From Trichoplax adhaerens (taxonomy: Eukaryota > Placozoa > Uniplacotomia > Trichoplacea > Trichoplacidae): a stretch of DNA of 64,000 nt. The translations under genes were made by a program, and so were the position numbers. The notes beneath the pieces were generated by a model. The model saw nothing but the letters and a program-made list of their open reading frames with translations, did not search any database and had not been told where the DNA came from. Every line of letters begins with the position of its first letter. The first letter of the stretch is position 1. Location of the stretch: positions 9,200,159-9,264,158 of the forward strand of contig NW_002060944.1 in the NCBI RefSeq assembly GCF_000150275.1, read 5' to 3'. Positions 12,501 through 25,870 of this stretch are shown in pieces.

Positions 12501-15500
12501 ACCCCGGATTGATTTCCTCTGGATGCTTTATTGAGTTTAATTTTGATATCTGAAACAAGAAGTTCTCCACGATCGCCATTTTGATATTGTTCCTTTTGCA
12601 TCCTTGGCTACATAATTCAATACCGAACTATTATTACAATCTCCAATAATACCAATGACGCATTTAAATATACATCACCTATCATTTTAAACTATAGTTT
12701 TGCCTGTAATTCGGCCTGAATTACTGTAGAATGTATATTTCGAAACAGAGTTCATCAAAACTTACCAGTATCTTATATTGATCGCGATGTTGATCAGTAA
12801 ATCTTAAAATATAATCGATCCGATCAATAGAATTAAAAATGTCGGTAATTGAAATTAGAATCACGGCTATAGCTATATTGACTGCTAACATAGGATATTA
12901 TAAGTGATACTGAATAGTAGTAAGACTATTTCTCGATTAATCAAGTGCTTATTCAAAAAATGACAATCTCGACATAAATAATATAAAATGACTTGGATAT
13001 GTAAAAGATACGGCTATTACTTAAGGCAGCCTAAATCAACTGGCCATAATGCTATTACTAATTTAAATATCAATAAGCCATTTAGCAAAAATGTACATTT
13101 CGTCGTAACCTACCCTATATAATGAGCAGCAACTCCACTTACTTCTTTTACATAATTATCAGCTAAAAGCCTATAAGAATTAGTATTTACATTAAAAGCT
13201 GTGACAGTTGATTGTAATAAAGGTTGATAGATATTTAATCTAACATGGACCAATATTTAATTACTATTTAGCTAAGTACAGTACCTCATACTGAGCACTA
13301 ACTAGTCAAAAAGAGTCCTCATTTAGGTAATAGATCAGAAAATACTTGTATTTTCTAGCCGCTTTTTATTTAACTACATTACTAGCTAAAAAGAATAGCT
13401 TACACTAGTTTACAGGTGATTGTACCATCTACTTTAGGAGCAGGGAAACATTGAATCATGACGAAAAATGATCTAGAATAAAACCATTAGTAATAGAACG
13501 CTACTTAAAAATTTAGCAATTAATTCAATGGCTGAGATTCTATAATAGCAGCTAGTACAACAAGAAGAGATTAATAGCGATTGATGGCATTACTAAAATC
13601 ATACCGACGTAGCAATTCATTTTTCATTTGAAGGAGGCCTTTAGTGTATTCATAGCAGAAATTTAGCTGAAGCTCCAAAGCAAGACCATATGAATTTAAA
13701 GTACTTATGACGGTAGTGGTCTATAAGAAATAATAGCGATACTTAAATCGTAATTAGATAAATTCTTCGTACAATACGATCCTGTCACGTTCTGTAATAG
13801 TTACATAATTAGTATGTTACCTTCTTTCTATATATGGTTAAATATCACGATGTTATTATCACGTCATGCATATATAGATGTAGTTATGGTACTATATTAA
13901 GCTTATCTATATATGTATTCTCATGTTGCCATATTCGGTATGATATCCTATTTGTAATGTCTAAACTAGGGAACCTGCTCAATGTTTGCATACAGTAGAT
14001 TAACGAAATCACTTATCAGATATTTAATAGTAGCTTTTCTCGTATCTTCCGTCATCGAAATTAATTCTTGAAGAGAAGCAGGATTGACTGGGTCATTTAA
14101 GTGTCTCAATGCATAGTAAAGGAGTTTAATTAAGGCTAAGCTTACCTCCTGTATTAACTCAATCATGCTATCTTGTAACTGCATCAAAGCTATAAGCCTA
14201 GGTTTATTCAAGGGTGTTCATGCAATATAAGAAAAACATTGTTCAATTAATGTCGATGCTAAAGGATTATTACATAGATGTCTCTAATTACATCAGATGG
14301 AAATAGAAATACCTATATCGAATTGCTCGAAGAGCATCTGTTGATGCTATCGGAAAAGTTGATACATCTGAATGTAATCGCGTTCGCCTTTTCCAAGCTT
14401 TAATATTCTCTAGCACTTCTTGTTGAGGTTGATTAATACACTTATGAATCATTTCTTGATGAAGCGATACAGCAGACTATCGTTCGCATACATTAATATG
14501 CAGCAAACAGTATTAAAAATTGAGAAAATTAATAAACAGTAACATCATTTTCAGATTTAGTAACTAGAAATGAAATATTATTGTATGCTATAAGATTTAT
14601 ATAAGCAAGTAAAATTATTAACCCTATTTTTATTTTTCTAGCATACAAGTATAAAAGTATCCGAAGTGTGCTTAGAATTACGCATAGATGCGATGAGATT
14701 GAATAACATGGAAAACTTTCACTATCTACGCATACATAATGAGTTATTCCCGTCAAATCTATTGTTGGTTAGCAAACTAAGATTGCAATTAAGTCAAGAT
14801 TGCTTATTTTCAACATATGACTAGCTCACTGAGAATATATTGAACAAGTTACTATTTACAGTAGCGAAAAGAGCTGCAGACAGATTTACTGAATAGATGG
14901 AATCGTAGAAATAGATTTCGTCTTATTCCAGTTATGCGATAAGTAGTCATGAGAACATTCTTATTTGTATTTGCTTTTTATGGTATAACGAACGATGCAA
15001 AAATTTTACTCACCACGACTAACTTATTGAAGAGATCTTTTAATGAAGGATCAGCTAGTATTAGTTTTGGATCACACAGAGAATGAGTTCTCTCATATTG
15101 GAGATAAGAAGCTTCCGATTGAGAATATTGAGAAAAAAGTGATGAAGTTTGGTAATGGATAATCTTTAGTGTGATATAGTGCTTATAAAAATGAGCAATT
15201 TCGTCAAGACTGTCACAATTCACATCCCTTGACTCCTGTTACCCGGAAAAATCAGAGAAAAACAGTTCAATGTTGATCTATGGTCAATACAGAATATTGA
15301 ATCCGTCTCTAAAATTGGAAAGCTGTTGAATACGCTGTAATAAGTCTTGGTGTTAAGCCGGTATGAAAATCCTATATCACCGCTTGATTTTGCCCATCTA
15401 GTTAGGCACATAGGATATTACGTGTATATTACTTCGACTTGAGACGATAGAAATTTTTATGGATGCTTCTATACTGCCTTTAAATTCTATACGATTATCT

Positions 15501-16497
15501 GTCTCTGTATTTGAAGTAATCTTATAATCCGGATATGAATACTGAAAATATTTATAATATATTGCGATTCCTGTTTAATCGTGATTGCATTTTACAATTT
15601 GCGTATCTTGGATAGCAACTAATAAAATTGAGCTCTTTTATGGTTTTTAAACCTCTATTTGTATCCTTAGATACTTTCATTCATATTGGGCTTACATATT
15701 CACCAGTGTCAATTTGTTCACTGCATCTTCGGATAGCCGGTAATGTGTGATTGCCTAAGTCTCTCTGAAATTAATTTTGCGATTTATTTTAATAGCGCAT
15801 AAAGATCAATTCTGTAAAATTTTCCTTTAGAAAACAGTAGCCGTAATTGCTCATTTTGCTGCATTACGAAGCAAAATATGAAACTAAAAGTTTGATTGTT
15901 CCAAAATTTGGCTTATATAATGCACATGTAAGCAAGTATCAATAACTAGTTGGTATTAATATTACCTTAATTTCCAATAGCCATGCTTCAAGATGCAACA
16001 CTTGAATTTCTCCATGCTATGATAGTCAGAATTGATAAAGACAATCCTTTAGTTTGCTATAACTTGACGATGAAGGTTAAATTAAATCTATGATAAATGT
16101 AAAAAGCTGCAATAGCATATGAAACTATTTTTTTAAATCTATATTGAATTATTTACGTCATGTTCTCAACGTGTAAGCAAATATCACGTCATAAAAATAT
16201 AAATTTAAAATTTCTAGTTTTCTAGGCTGTTGTTCACGGGGATATTTAGAAAACTCTAAAATTAAATTTACGATTACTATAGCCTATCTAATCATTTTTG
16301 TAGCCGCTTTATTATATGATTTTGAAGTTAATTTAGTATAAATTACAGGTTTAAACCATGAGCTTCATTTTATGTACATTATTAAAGCAACACTCAGGCC
16401 GTTTCTAACCTGGATCATGGAGCTGCTGATTTTATCAATCGCATGTAGCAGAACTGTTGAGAGCCAAATTTTAATTTTAGCTTTATCAGAATCGTAC
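9503..16497 (-). CDS. STAT: Divergent STAT-family transcription factor
   Basis: Latent cytoplasmic transcription factor activated by tyrosine phosphorylation. Exons, 5' to 3': 16410-16497, 15966-16016, 15696-15764, 15433-15541, 15291-15345, 15014-15227, 14313-14476, 13975-14197, 13605-13720 (all coiled-coil); 13414-13472, 13143-13198, about 12766-12866, 12503-12607, 12353-12415 (DNA-binding); 11578-11682, 11120-11249, 10869-10933, 10620-10705 (linker); 10410-10531, 10229-10271, 10018-10082 (SH2); 9819-9859, 9503-9571 (tail, last one tentative). Splice phases agree except between 13143 and 12866, where a small exon is probably missed. Signature segments: AWKRR, FFVMIQ, TLPFVF..AQSTLAWDN, FAQLEEILQCEF, WDDF, WIFTCLEVL, VGFISR, and CLIRFSQ with the phosphotyrosine-binding Arg. 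A tail tyrosine sits in GYDT (GY[IVL]K in vertebrates). About 730 residues are visible. Sequence is far from vertebrate STATs but the domain order is complete. Confidence 0.8.
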
Positions 16498-19029
16498 CTA
16501 GAATTCAATCACAAAAAGGCTGTAAGGTGCCGTATTAATTATATAAAGCATAGAAAAGAGTTTATAGTTCATATTAAAAAGTCGCATAAATTACGCACTA
16601 TTGTTATATAGATTAGGAATGTTTTTTCGCTTAACAGTAACTAAAGTATTTCGTTACCTCTCCCAATGTAGACTATCAGATGTTGTCGATTAATAAGAAT
16701 ATTTAAATGAGATTTTGAAAACTGACGCCAAATTATTTTAACTGAAATACTACAACTATAATTTCGCATATAAAGAACAAGATAAGGAGAAATAAAGCGA
16801 CTATCTAATTTTTTAAATACGGCTTAAGGATTCTTTAAGGTAAAAAAATATGAAATTATTTTAAAAGACAAGTTTAAGAGCAATAAGGATATTTTTTCCT
16901 TTTTATAGGCGATAGCATTTAAGAATGTAAGTGACTAGTTCTTAATTGTTTTTTACTGTAAAATCATAAATGCTGAAGTTTTAATTCCCATTATCTTGCT
17001 AAATAAAATTAATTGACAAAGTGAATGTGTCCGTAATCCGCTTAGAAGAATTAAAAATATTAAAATAAACTGAAGTTGAAGATAAACATACAGCCATCGG
17101 AAATATCTATTTCTTTTAGCCTATTGAAGGAGTGCTTTAGAATTCGGTTAATGACTAGTTTAATTTTGGTCAGCGCACTTTGACTGAAAGGGTATATTTC
17201 CGAATACTTTATTCAGTCCAATTACATCGTCTTGTAGAAGAAATAATTAACTGTAACCAATTACAAAGAGTTTTTAATATACGCGTATCTTAGTCATTAT
17301 GCTCGCTGACAAAAATATTTTGATTAAGAGTTTGAGCACTGCAGGTGGTATAGCTTTGCCGATCATAATTAAAAGCTATTTTTCCGAAATAAATAAATTT
17401 GTTTGTCTGTAATCAATTGTCCGGTATGGCGCAATTAAAAGAGTGCGGCAGAGTTCAGTTAATGACTAGTTTAATTTTAGCAAGTGCGCTTTGATTATAT
17501 ACGATAGTGTAACTACTATAGTTTTCTTCCAAATACGCTTGTTTAATTAATAGCGTATACCGTATCGGTCGATGAAAAGTCATATCTCTGTTTAACTTAT
17601 TTTGGAATTAGAGAGAATTTGCTTGGAAAATTCTGAAATAGCTTTGTTTCGGTTTTGCTGCAGTTGTCTGAACTATTAAAATTTACGGTAAATTTAATCA
17701 AAAGTGCAATTACTAAAAATTAAGTTTTCCTTCGATATGGTCAATCAAAATCAAGGATAGTTATTTTTAAGTTATGGAATAAAATTACGGTTATCTATTG
17801 CTTATTATTATTCAAGGGAATACAGATGCTAATTTTAAAGTTTCTTAATATCCAATATAATTTCATTATTAGATTATTAGGCTTTGGAAATAAGTAGAAA
17901 AACAAAAAAGTATAACCGATAGAAATCTTTAAATGGAGGATTAATCTGTCTAGCAGAAAGTATCTGATTATGGCTTGTGCTTATATTTCGTCGGTGAAAA
18001 TTAAATCAATAATAGTTATTTTAATGTAAATACTTAGAGTGTAACAAGCATTTAAATTAGGAGTTAAGTTTGATGACAGGTACCAGCAATTTTTTACTGA
18101 GAATGGAAAAAACTCTAAATAGAGTACTGCGTATTAAGATTTTTGTATGTCGGTGCTAGTTGAACGAAATAACACAAATTAATTTTCTTAGAGAACTGAT
18201 TTTATCTACTTGTATCCAAATCGAGGGATAATTAGGATAGTTAAGTAAATAATGAATAAACTACTTTTACCGTGAATTTTACTACGCTCAAGTAAAATTA
18301 ATGTTTGCAATACTGACAAAACCAATTCTGGACTTAATCGTAATGAAAAAAGTTTATGCTAATAAATATTCTACAAAAATGGAATCTAATGCAATTACTT
18401 ACGTATAAAGTGAAGGAGAAGAATGCTGAAACCATAGTAAAACTGCTTCCCTGTCTTGCTGAGTTGCTATTTCGTTAAAATTAGCAGCAAAATCCTCAAG
18501 AAATTTGTAGATACAAGATAGGAAATGAATGATACGAATTGGTATTTCCATCATCCCGCACACCTTCAATTAAATCAATTGAATCAGTCGTCTACCTTAT
18601 ATAAGGACTTGGATATATATTTATTTGCTAGTTGATGTTAACCTATTTCTTTCTTTATTCTATTGTAGCAAAATTTAATTGAAATGACAACTATTGTTTA
18701 ACTTATGCCTTCAGGGCAATAAAAGTGAGTATCGATCGGTGACATTCCTTAACTTACTATATGATAGTCATTCAAGTCTATAAGGTATGTCAGTCCTAAA
18801 TTGAATCTTTTCAATATTATTTAGATAATTTTATTGTATAGTTAAGAGTGATTAAATAAAAGCGCCGCTTAATAGCAACAGTTTTATTAGAATTGAAAGT
18901 ACTGCAATAAATAGGAGTGTAGAACAAACAGGTTAGATTAAAGTATCCCATATCGAGATTAAGTAAGATTACGACGTAATATCGAGATTGGTGTCTAAAA
19001 GGATATAGATAATCGTAATCTAATGATAC
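16498..19029. other. Probable STAT 5' intron and spacer
   Basis: No exon is clear. A 15-base microexon at 16658-16672 would be phase-compatible with the STAT exon at 16410-16497. Two copies of a diverged repeat sharing GTTAATGACTAGTTTAATTT lie near 17145 and 17456, about 310 bases apart. Confidence 0.35.
17140..17490 (+). repeat. Diverged direct repeat, about 310-bp spacing
   Basis: Two segments sharing an identical 20-base core (GTTAATGACTAGTTTAATTT) with similar flanks (a GCGCACTTTGA / GTGCGCTTTGA motif follows each). They may be remnants of a longer tandem array. Confidence 0.5.
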
Positions 19030-19091
19030 CAATTGGGAAAAGAATTCCATGACATGACAATGATTGTCAATTTTAGGTGAATAAAATCTTT
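19030..19091 (-). CDS. Possible N-terminal exon of the STAT-like gene
   Basis: A 62-base exon between AG (after GATGCT) and a GTATCA donor encodes RFYSPKIDNHCHVMEFFSQL. It weakly resembles the end of the STAT N-terminal domain (RFS.ENN...). It sits inside a longer open frame (18817-19212). The join to the 16.4-kb exon is not resolved. Confidence 0.3.
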
Positions 19092-19509
19092 CTAGCATCA
19101 TTTGGGAAGTTGTAAAATAATCAACATATACGGAAGTAGCTATCATAAATGAGAGGATATAAATATAGAGAAATTTTACCACGTGTTCGTGATTGTTTAC
19201 TATTAGAGCCAATTAACAATCAATTGATTATTCAATATATGCCTATATTTGTATTACAATATGAAGTTTTCTATTGGCTTACTAAGGAAATAGCAAGAAG
19301 GCCAAGATGCCGTTGGACTTGCTAGCTCGGAATAATTACATCAGTTAAGCCTAGTCGGATGAGTAGTGCTGAACTTATGGCGATAATATGAGATCAGCGT
19401 TGGACTAGGTCGATTTTACAATGGAGATTCATAGGAATAATCCTTCGGCTCTATTCTACCGGCAAATGGAGTAATTAGTTGATAGCTGTTTGCGTACAAC
19501 TGGGTTAAC

Positions 19510-19653
19510 CTGTAGTAGAGCTGTATGCTGCTGCATAAGCTTGCATACAGCAAGAGGTATTGAAATGCGTGGGAAACTTTTTTTTATGCCGAAAAGTTTT
19601 AGATAACAGCGAACATCAATCCTAAATTTTGTTTTAAACCGCTTCTTGAAGTT
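19510..19653 (-). CDS. Possible first recognisable exon of the STAT-like gene (N-domain)
   Basis: A 144-base, phase-0 exon between ..GATCAG and a GTTAAC donor. It encodes 48 residues including FRIDVRCYLKLFG and CKLMQQHTALLQ. The first motif resembles the STAT N-terminal domain segment that pairs basic/hydrophobic residues with IR.YL..W. An ATG in the same frame lies just before the acceptor, so it might also be a true start. Confidence 0.35.
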
Positions 19654-20379
19654 CTGATCATGTAGCATAGTATAGGCCGTCTAAAAGCTCTCTATTCTAT
19701 ATCTAATGTATCCGCCATCACTATAGTGATCGCTCATCCTTCTTTGCCGGAATCGAAAGAAATTTTAAGAACATTAAAGCTTATTCGACGCCATAATATT
19801 GTTTACTCTAAGATTGTTTGTTAGTAATCTGGATTGACTTAATCCATGTACTAACTAAGTATGAAAGTAGTAAAGATCAGTTTACGTTAGCATTTAGTTT
19901 CGTCAGTTTAATTTAGATTTATACTCTCGTAATTATTATGCATAAAATTTCAATTAGTGAACTGTACTATCAATGCTCGTATATCGAATATTGAAAACCA
20001 TAAGCATAGTATAACCTTAATCAGTTCCTTAAGGTGCCAGAATTATGATGCGTTCATAATTACACCGAAATAATCTATTACCTCAAATCCTATCAAATAC
20101 AAGTTGCAACATGAATTGGAGTCGTGTGTTGACTTATTAGCAATAAATACGAGCACATCTAATGAATTAGCAATAGTCCGTAACTAATATAGCATGGAAC
20201 ATTAATGAAAATAATCGAAAATCATGACTTCCGATTAAGTCAAAAAGTGTCGTAATAAAAATAACGGTACGATTATTGTCGCTTGAAGAGGTTGGTGCTA
20301 CTGATTGTAAAGTTATACGAGTATCCCAAGTTTAATTTTAACGTTTAGAATGCACTCGGAAATGATTTACTTTCTATCT
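19654..20379. other. Intergenic, nothing recognised
   Basis: AT-rich sequence without supported exons or clear repeats. Confidence 0.5.
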
Positions 20380-21700
20380 TATTATCCATGTAATAGCGTT
20401 GCCAAGAAGTCATATAGAATGAATAATTGTAGCTAGGATAATAAAATAAATATTGATATAGAAAAAAATATTATAAACAAGAGCATTTTAATGTCGGTTT
20501 TCTGCTTTAATCTTGCCGAGTTGATTCTTCTCGAGCTTTACATGTTTATAGCGGCTACCATAATTTCTTTTCCGCTAGAATCTAACCAATGAAGGAAGGT
20601 ATGGCAAAAATTACTAAGAGTTTAAATAGAATAGTTACCTCTGGTACATAATAAATATTGGTATAATAAAAAAATGTTAAAAGAGACTGGCGATATTTTT
20701 AATATGAGCTTTATATTACAGTCTTATGGAGTTGATCTTCCCGATATTTGCCTTTCTGTAGTAACTGTTATAGTTTCTTTCTGGAAAAGATTTAGTAAGT
20801 GAGAGTACAACAAGCATGGTGAAAATTCATATAATGAATAGCTACCCGCGTATCTGACGCAAAATAGGTATAGGAATAGTAGAAATTATTAGAAGAGACG
20901 GAAGGATATTTTAATGTCAATATTATAGTCTTGTTGAGTAGATCCTTTCCAATAGTTGTATTACTACCGCAGTTATTGTATTTTCGTTTCAATAGAATCG
21001 AATAAGCAAAGGTACAACAAATATTGCGTCGAGCTTGTACAGAACAACAATACGTGTATCTAGTACGAAATAAATATTGGTATAAAAAAAATAGTAAAAG
21101 AGATTAAAAGGTATTTTAATAGGAATTATCAATCCTTGACACTTCTATCTCTGTTGTCAACTAACTGTAAAATCTTTCTTGATATTCTCGATAGGGTCTA
21201 ATAATTATATTTAAGGTTACAGTAAATATCGCAAAGAGGCTACCAAGAATGAATAAATATTTGCTGCTCTATATCTAGCGATAAATAAGTATTTGTAGAA
21301 TAAGATATATTGGAAGAGATTGATCGAGATTTTAATATAAATTTTCCATGATTATCTTTGCTGAGTTAATCATTTCTGGCATTGGTATCTCTTTAACGAT
21401 TACTTTAGTATCATTCGCGAGAGGATCTAATTAGTGAGGAAATATTAAGCTTTGAGAAGAATTTGTATAGAATAAATGACTACCGTATATTTAGGACAAA
21501 ATTAAATATTAGTATAGTAAAAACATGGAAAGAGATTAGACGATACTTGAATAAATTTATATTGATTATGATCTTATTCAGCTGGTTCTTTCTGATATTG
21601 CATCTCTATAGCGATTATCGTGATTTCTTCATAGACAGAATCGAATAGACGAGGGTACAATAGTGAACGCAAAGTAGGATTTCGTTCACAGTATCTAGGT
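20380..21700 (+). repeat. Diverged tandem array, about 205-218 bp period, about six copies
   Basis: The anchor AAATAAATATTGGTATA (variants) recurs at about 20445, 20650, 20861, 21068, 21281 and 21499. Between anchors each unit carries the same order of weaker words: AAAGAGATT..GATATTTTAAT, a TCTTG..GAGTTGATC segment, a TCTATAG/GTTATAG..TTTC segment, and TAGAATC..GAGGGTACAA. Copies are heavily diverged, so the array is old. No coding frame runs through it. Confidence 0.75.
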
Positions 21701-22700
21701 GCTGAGCTGCCCGAAAGGATAAGCGTTAAGGAGAAAATAGAGGAAATAGTTTGCTTGATCCATTAGCAGTTCCAATAACGCTTAAATTAATCTATAACTT
21801 GTTTAATGGAACACTTTTCTGCTAGCTCCATGTTTCGTCAACTGTATGGCATTCCACAATTTTAATTATCGTTGTAGTAGCCGAAGTCTTCAACGAGTCT
21901 CTACTTTGAAGATATCTTCCTGTACTACTATTGAACTGTATATTATTTTTTGAGTTAAACAATTAATCTTTGCTCATATGTATGCCAGCAAAGGGGTAAA
22001 GTAAGCTTAAACTCGCTAAGTCAACGTTAGTTCTGTAAACACTGTAGCTATCCAGACTTGGCTTTTGCTCATTAATCTTTACTTTGAATAATTAATGAAC
22101 GTTGTTTATTGCGCTGAAATCATAGCGCAATCTTAAGTTTTCTGAATCTTTGCTCATATAAGCGTATAAAACTTAAAAAATAGAAAGATAGGCGTCGATT
22201 AGGACTAGTCTATTTCGTCTTAGCCAGACGAATGTTGATGGCTACCGCATTCAACTTTAACGCATTCGTTTCGGCTTTGAATCTACTATATTCATGAAAT
22301 GATTGACATTTTTAACCCAGTATGTTGGTCAGATGTGCTTGTATGTAGGCAATAAAATACGTATAGAGTAAAGCCTGCATTAATTAAAATGGCGACTTTC
22401 TGTCTTGCCAATAAAGAACTTTTTCACCATTAAATTTACTTAATTGGAGGATTTAATTCATTTGCTAAAGTAGATGTACAGTCTTACAATCTAACCTCCA
22501 AATGGGTGATGTATTTTGTGTGTGAGTTATGCACCAAAAATAATTTTTTGTTCACTTTAGTTTATTAACCTTAAAATAAAATTCGTTCGTTTACTAAAGC
22601 GCTTGTAAAGTCTTACAAATAATACAGTTAGATTTCATTTTAATTTTAATTAGATTCTATGTTTTCATCTTAATTCCTACATTACAGTATGTCTATGTAA
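21701..22700. other. Spacer, nothing recognised
   Basis: AT-rich, gene-free as far as I can tell. Some short words recur (AATCTTTGCTCATAT near 21964 and 22144), suggesting further decayed repeats. Confidence 0.4.
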
Positions 22701-23000
22701 TTGGATGTATTCATAAACTATTCGCTTCTTGATCATGAACTACTGGTAAGGGATCGTCAGAAATAAATCCTATGTCTATGGACTTGTAGTACTACTTACA
22801 TCATTCCATTGGATGCATTTATAGACTATTCGTGCCTTGATCATGGACTACGAGTAGAAAACAGTCTAAAAATAAATTTTATTACTTTTCACTTGCAGTG
22901 ATGCCACTTAAAATGATTTCATTGGATGTATTTATAAACTATTTGTGTCCCGAGTCTCTCGACCATAGACTATCAATAAAAGACCTGTCTTCTTCTGATG
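22701..23000 (+). repeat. Tandem repeat, about 110-bp period, three copies
   Basis: TTGGATGTATTCATAAACTATTCG-like starts occur at 22701, 22809 and 22922, each followed by a TTGATCATGAACTAC-like segment (the third is altered to CTCGACCATAGACTA). About 75-80 percent similar by eye. Confidence 0.8.
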
Positions 23001-24719
23001 GCCCATGCCTTAACGGACTTCATTTTTTTACTTGCTTATCTGAATAAAATAGCTTGGCGTAAAGAAATTATTAAAGTTGTGATTGGAATAGTGTCATATA
23101 AAAAATCAGTAAATCGATTGATCAGTCATAGCTCAGTGGTTTTACCAAACCTCTCAAAGGTAAAGTGGAGTTAAAATTCATTTTTGATACCGTTTACCCC
23201 CTTTTTTTCTGGTAAAAGTTTCTTTAAATAATTTATCTTATTGATCACAGTAAACTGAAAAGATTAGCATAGAAAATTTCAATCAGTTTTTTAATTTCCT
23301 TACAGTAAAAATAGATTCTCAATTTATGGAAGAGTTTAATTTATTTTCTATAAAATGGAAAAGATTCTCTCGCTTTGTAAAGCCAATTTGCATATTGTCT
23401 ATTTTGGAGAAACTCTTGACGTAAAAACTTATTCACACTATATTGAAGAGAAAATAGTTTTTAGTAAGCGGATACTTGTGGCTACTGGCGTCACAAACAA
23501 TCGATTGCTATAGCATATTTACTTTCGACACCTTTAATAATTAACCCTTAAGGATAACAATAATATTTGATTTCATTTTATACTTGCTGATGGCTAATAA
23601 ATTTGCGATTTCCGTTTCATTTACGGGTAAATGACGGCACGATTAATTAATTTTTCGATGTCATAACGAAAATAAATTACAAAATCAGAACATCAATAAA
23701 ATTCATCGGCAATGAAAAGTCGAAAAACGATGCTGCTTGATTTTATTTATAAAAACACAATTCCAGGAGTGATCGAGAGGACTATGCAAAATGATTGATT
23801 TAAATGGCCAAGGTTTTCATCGCGCTAGGCTTCGGCCACGGATTTATGCCGTACGAGAATTATGGATAGTCATTTTAGGTACAGTATATTAAATTGAAAT
23901 CAGGTCCCATCAACGAGAAGTAATTATAATTCATATTTTGCGCTCATTTTTATGACTAGTATAAGTAATAATAGCAAGTGTGGACTCGTTTTAAGAGTAA
24001 CTAGAAGACAGCATGAAGGATAAGCCTTGCATCTTCCCAAAAATATTCTTCAAAATATTCATAACGAAAGATAGCGGACGATATCTATCGAAAATGAGGG
24101 AGATACTTTTAAGCAAGTAGTTGAATCGGAAGGTTTCTATCGCGTATTTATGCCTTAAAGGTTTATCTTGCAATAATTCTATAATTCTATTTTAGGTTAC
24201 AAATAACAACCAATTCATCAGAATAGATTCAATATTAGTCAGCATTGAACAATTTTATTGCCCAAGGTTATACGCTTTAAACCGAAAGTTTCAATCTTAA
24301 TCTTTCTCAAAACATCTTAAGAAACTTTTACAATAATCCTTCCTATTACGCCTATGGCAGGCGCCATATTGTATAGATAGAAATACGCGATTGCGGAAAT
24401 AGGCAGATTTAAGGGGTTGCTCTTTATTCATTCCATATTCTCGCATGCCACTGTACGATAGCCATTCTATACCTTACTTCGAAACGAATGCGTTTTCGCA
24501 AGAGTTGAATTTAAAGAATATATTATGACCGTGATCAAGTTTCTGAAGGTGCTAAAATACAATTTCTTTGATAATTAGTTAGCACTTCATGCCGAGTTGT
24601 TCCTCCGTAATTAAAATTTTCTCCGTCATCCTTGCTACATTTTTCCTATCGAAATAGCTTTAGAAGTGCAGCCGTTATAGTATCCAGAAATACTCACTCT
24701 TCCTCTGCTTTATTACTAC
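23001..24719. other. Spacer, nothing recognised
   Basis: AT-rich sequence with no supported exon on either strand. Confidence 0.4.
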
Positions 24720-25870
24720 CGGGATTGCCTTAAATTTATTTTAGAATAAATCAAAAGACCGATATAGTGGTTCTTACTAAATTAATTGCGTTGAGGCTTC
24801 TTTTAGGATGAATTAAAAGGATTTAGTAGTTCTTACTACATGCATAGACTGCCTCAGAGCTTTTAGTTGAGTTAAAGAAAGATTAAATAGTTTTTACTTC
24901 CTAGCTTGCCTTAGAGCTTTTAAAATGAACTAAAGAAAGATTAAATAGCTTTTACTTCCTAGTTTGCCTTAGAGCTTTTAAAATGAACTAAAGAAAGATT
25001 TAATAGTTCTTACTTCCTAGATTGTCTGAGAATTTTTAGAATAAACAAACGGAAGATTTAGTAGTTCTTCCTAGATTGCCTTAGAGTTTTCGAAATCACT
25101 AAAGTAAGATTTAATAGTTCTTGCTACTTGGATAGCCTTAGGATTTTTAGAAATAACTAAAGAAAGATTAAGAGTTTTTACTATATAGATTGCCTTCGTG
25201 TTTTATACTGAAAGAAAGATTGAATAGTCTTTGCTACTTAAATCGCATTTGAGTGATTTTAGAATGAACTTAAGAACGATTTTGATAGTCCTTACTACTT
25301 TGATAGCCTTTGAGTTATTTTAGAAGAAACTAAAGAAAGATTTTGATAGTCCTTACTACTACTTTGATAGCTTATGAGTTATTTTGGAATAAAGTAAAAG
25401 AAAAGCTTGGTAATCATTTCAGAATGAACTACAGAAAAATTTAGTAATCCTAACTACTTTGATTTACTTTTAAGTTATTTTGAAATGAAGTAAAAGAAAA
25501 ACTTGGTAATCATTTCAGAATGTACTACAGAAAAATTTAGTAATCCTAACTACTTTGATTTACTTTTAAGTTATTTTGGAATGAAGTATAAGAAAAACTT
25601 GGAAATCATTTCAGAATATGCTACAGAAAAAATTTAGCAATCCTAACTACTTTGATTTACTTTTGAGTTATTTTAGAATAAAATAAAAGACTTAGTGTAG
25701 CCCTTATTACTTAGATCGCTTTTGAGTTATTTTAGGATGAGCTAAAAGAAAAACTTGGTAATCTTTTTAGAATGAAGTAAAGAAAGAATGAGTAGTCCTA
25801 ACTGCTTAGATGGCTTCTGAATTTATTTTAGACTTTATCGTCTTTGAGTTACTTTAGGCTTAGTAGCCTT
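24720..25870 (+). repeat. Tandem array, about 60-100 bp units, roughly 15 copies
   Basis: A unit of the form TTGCCTTAGAGCTTTTAAAA / TGAACTAAAGAAAGATT / AATAGTTCTTACTTCCTAG recurs at about 65 bases from about 24,720. Further right the unit changes to a longer form of about 97 bases beginning CATTTCAGAATG (about 25416, 25514, 25608), so a higher-order unit has been secondarily amplified. Neighbouring copies are more alike than distant ones. Non-coding. Confidence 0.9.

Noticed and set aside
18817..19212. 131-codon minus-strand ORF as a single gene
   Set aside because: Rich in F, Y and I as expected from AT-rich DNA, with no clear start context. Only the 62-base central part looks like a possible exon.
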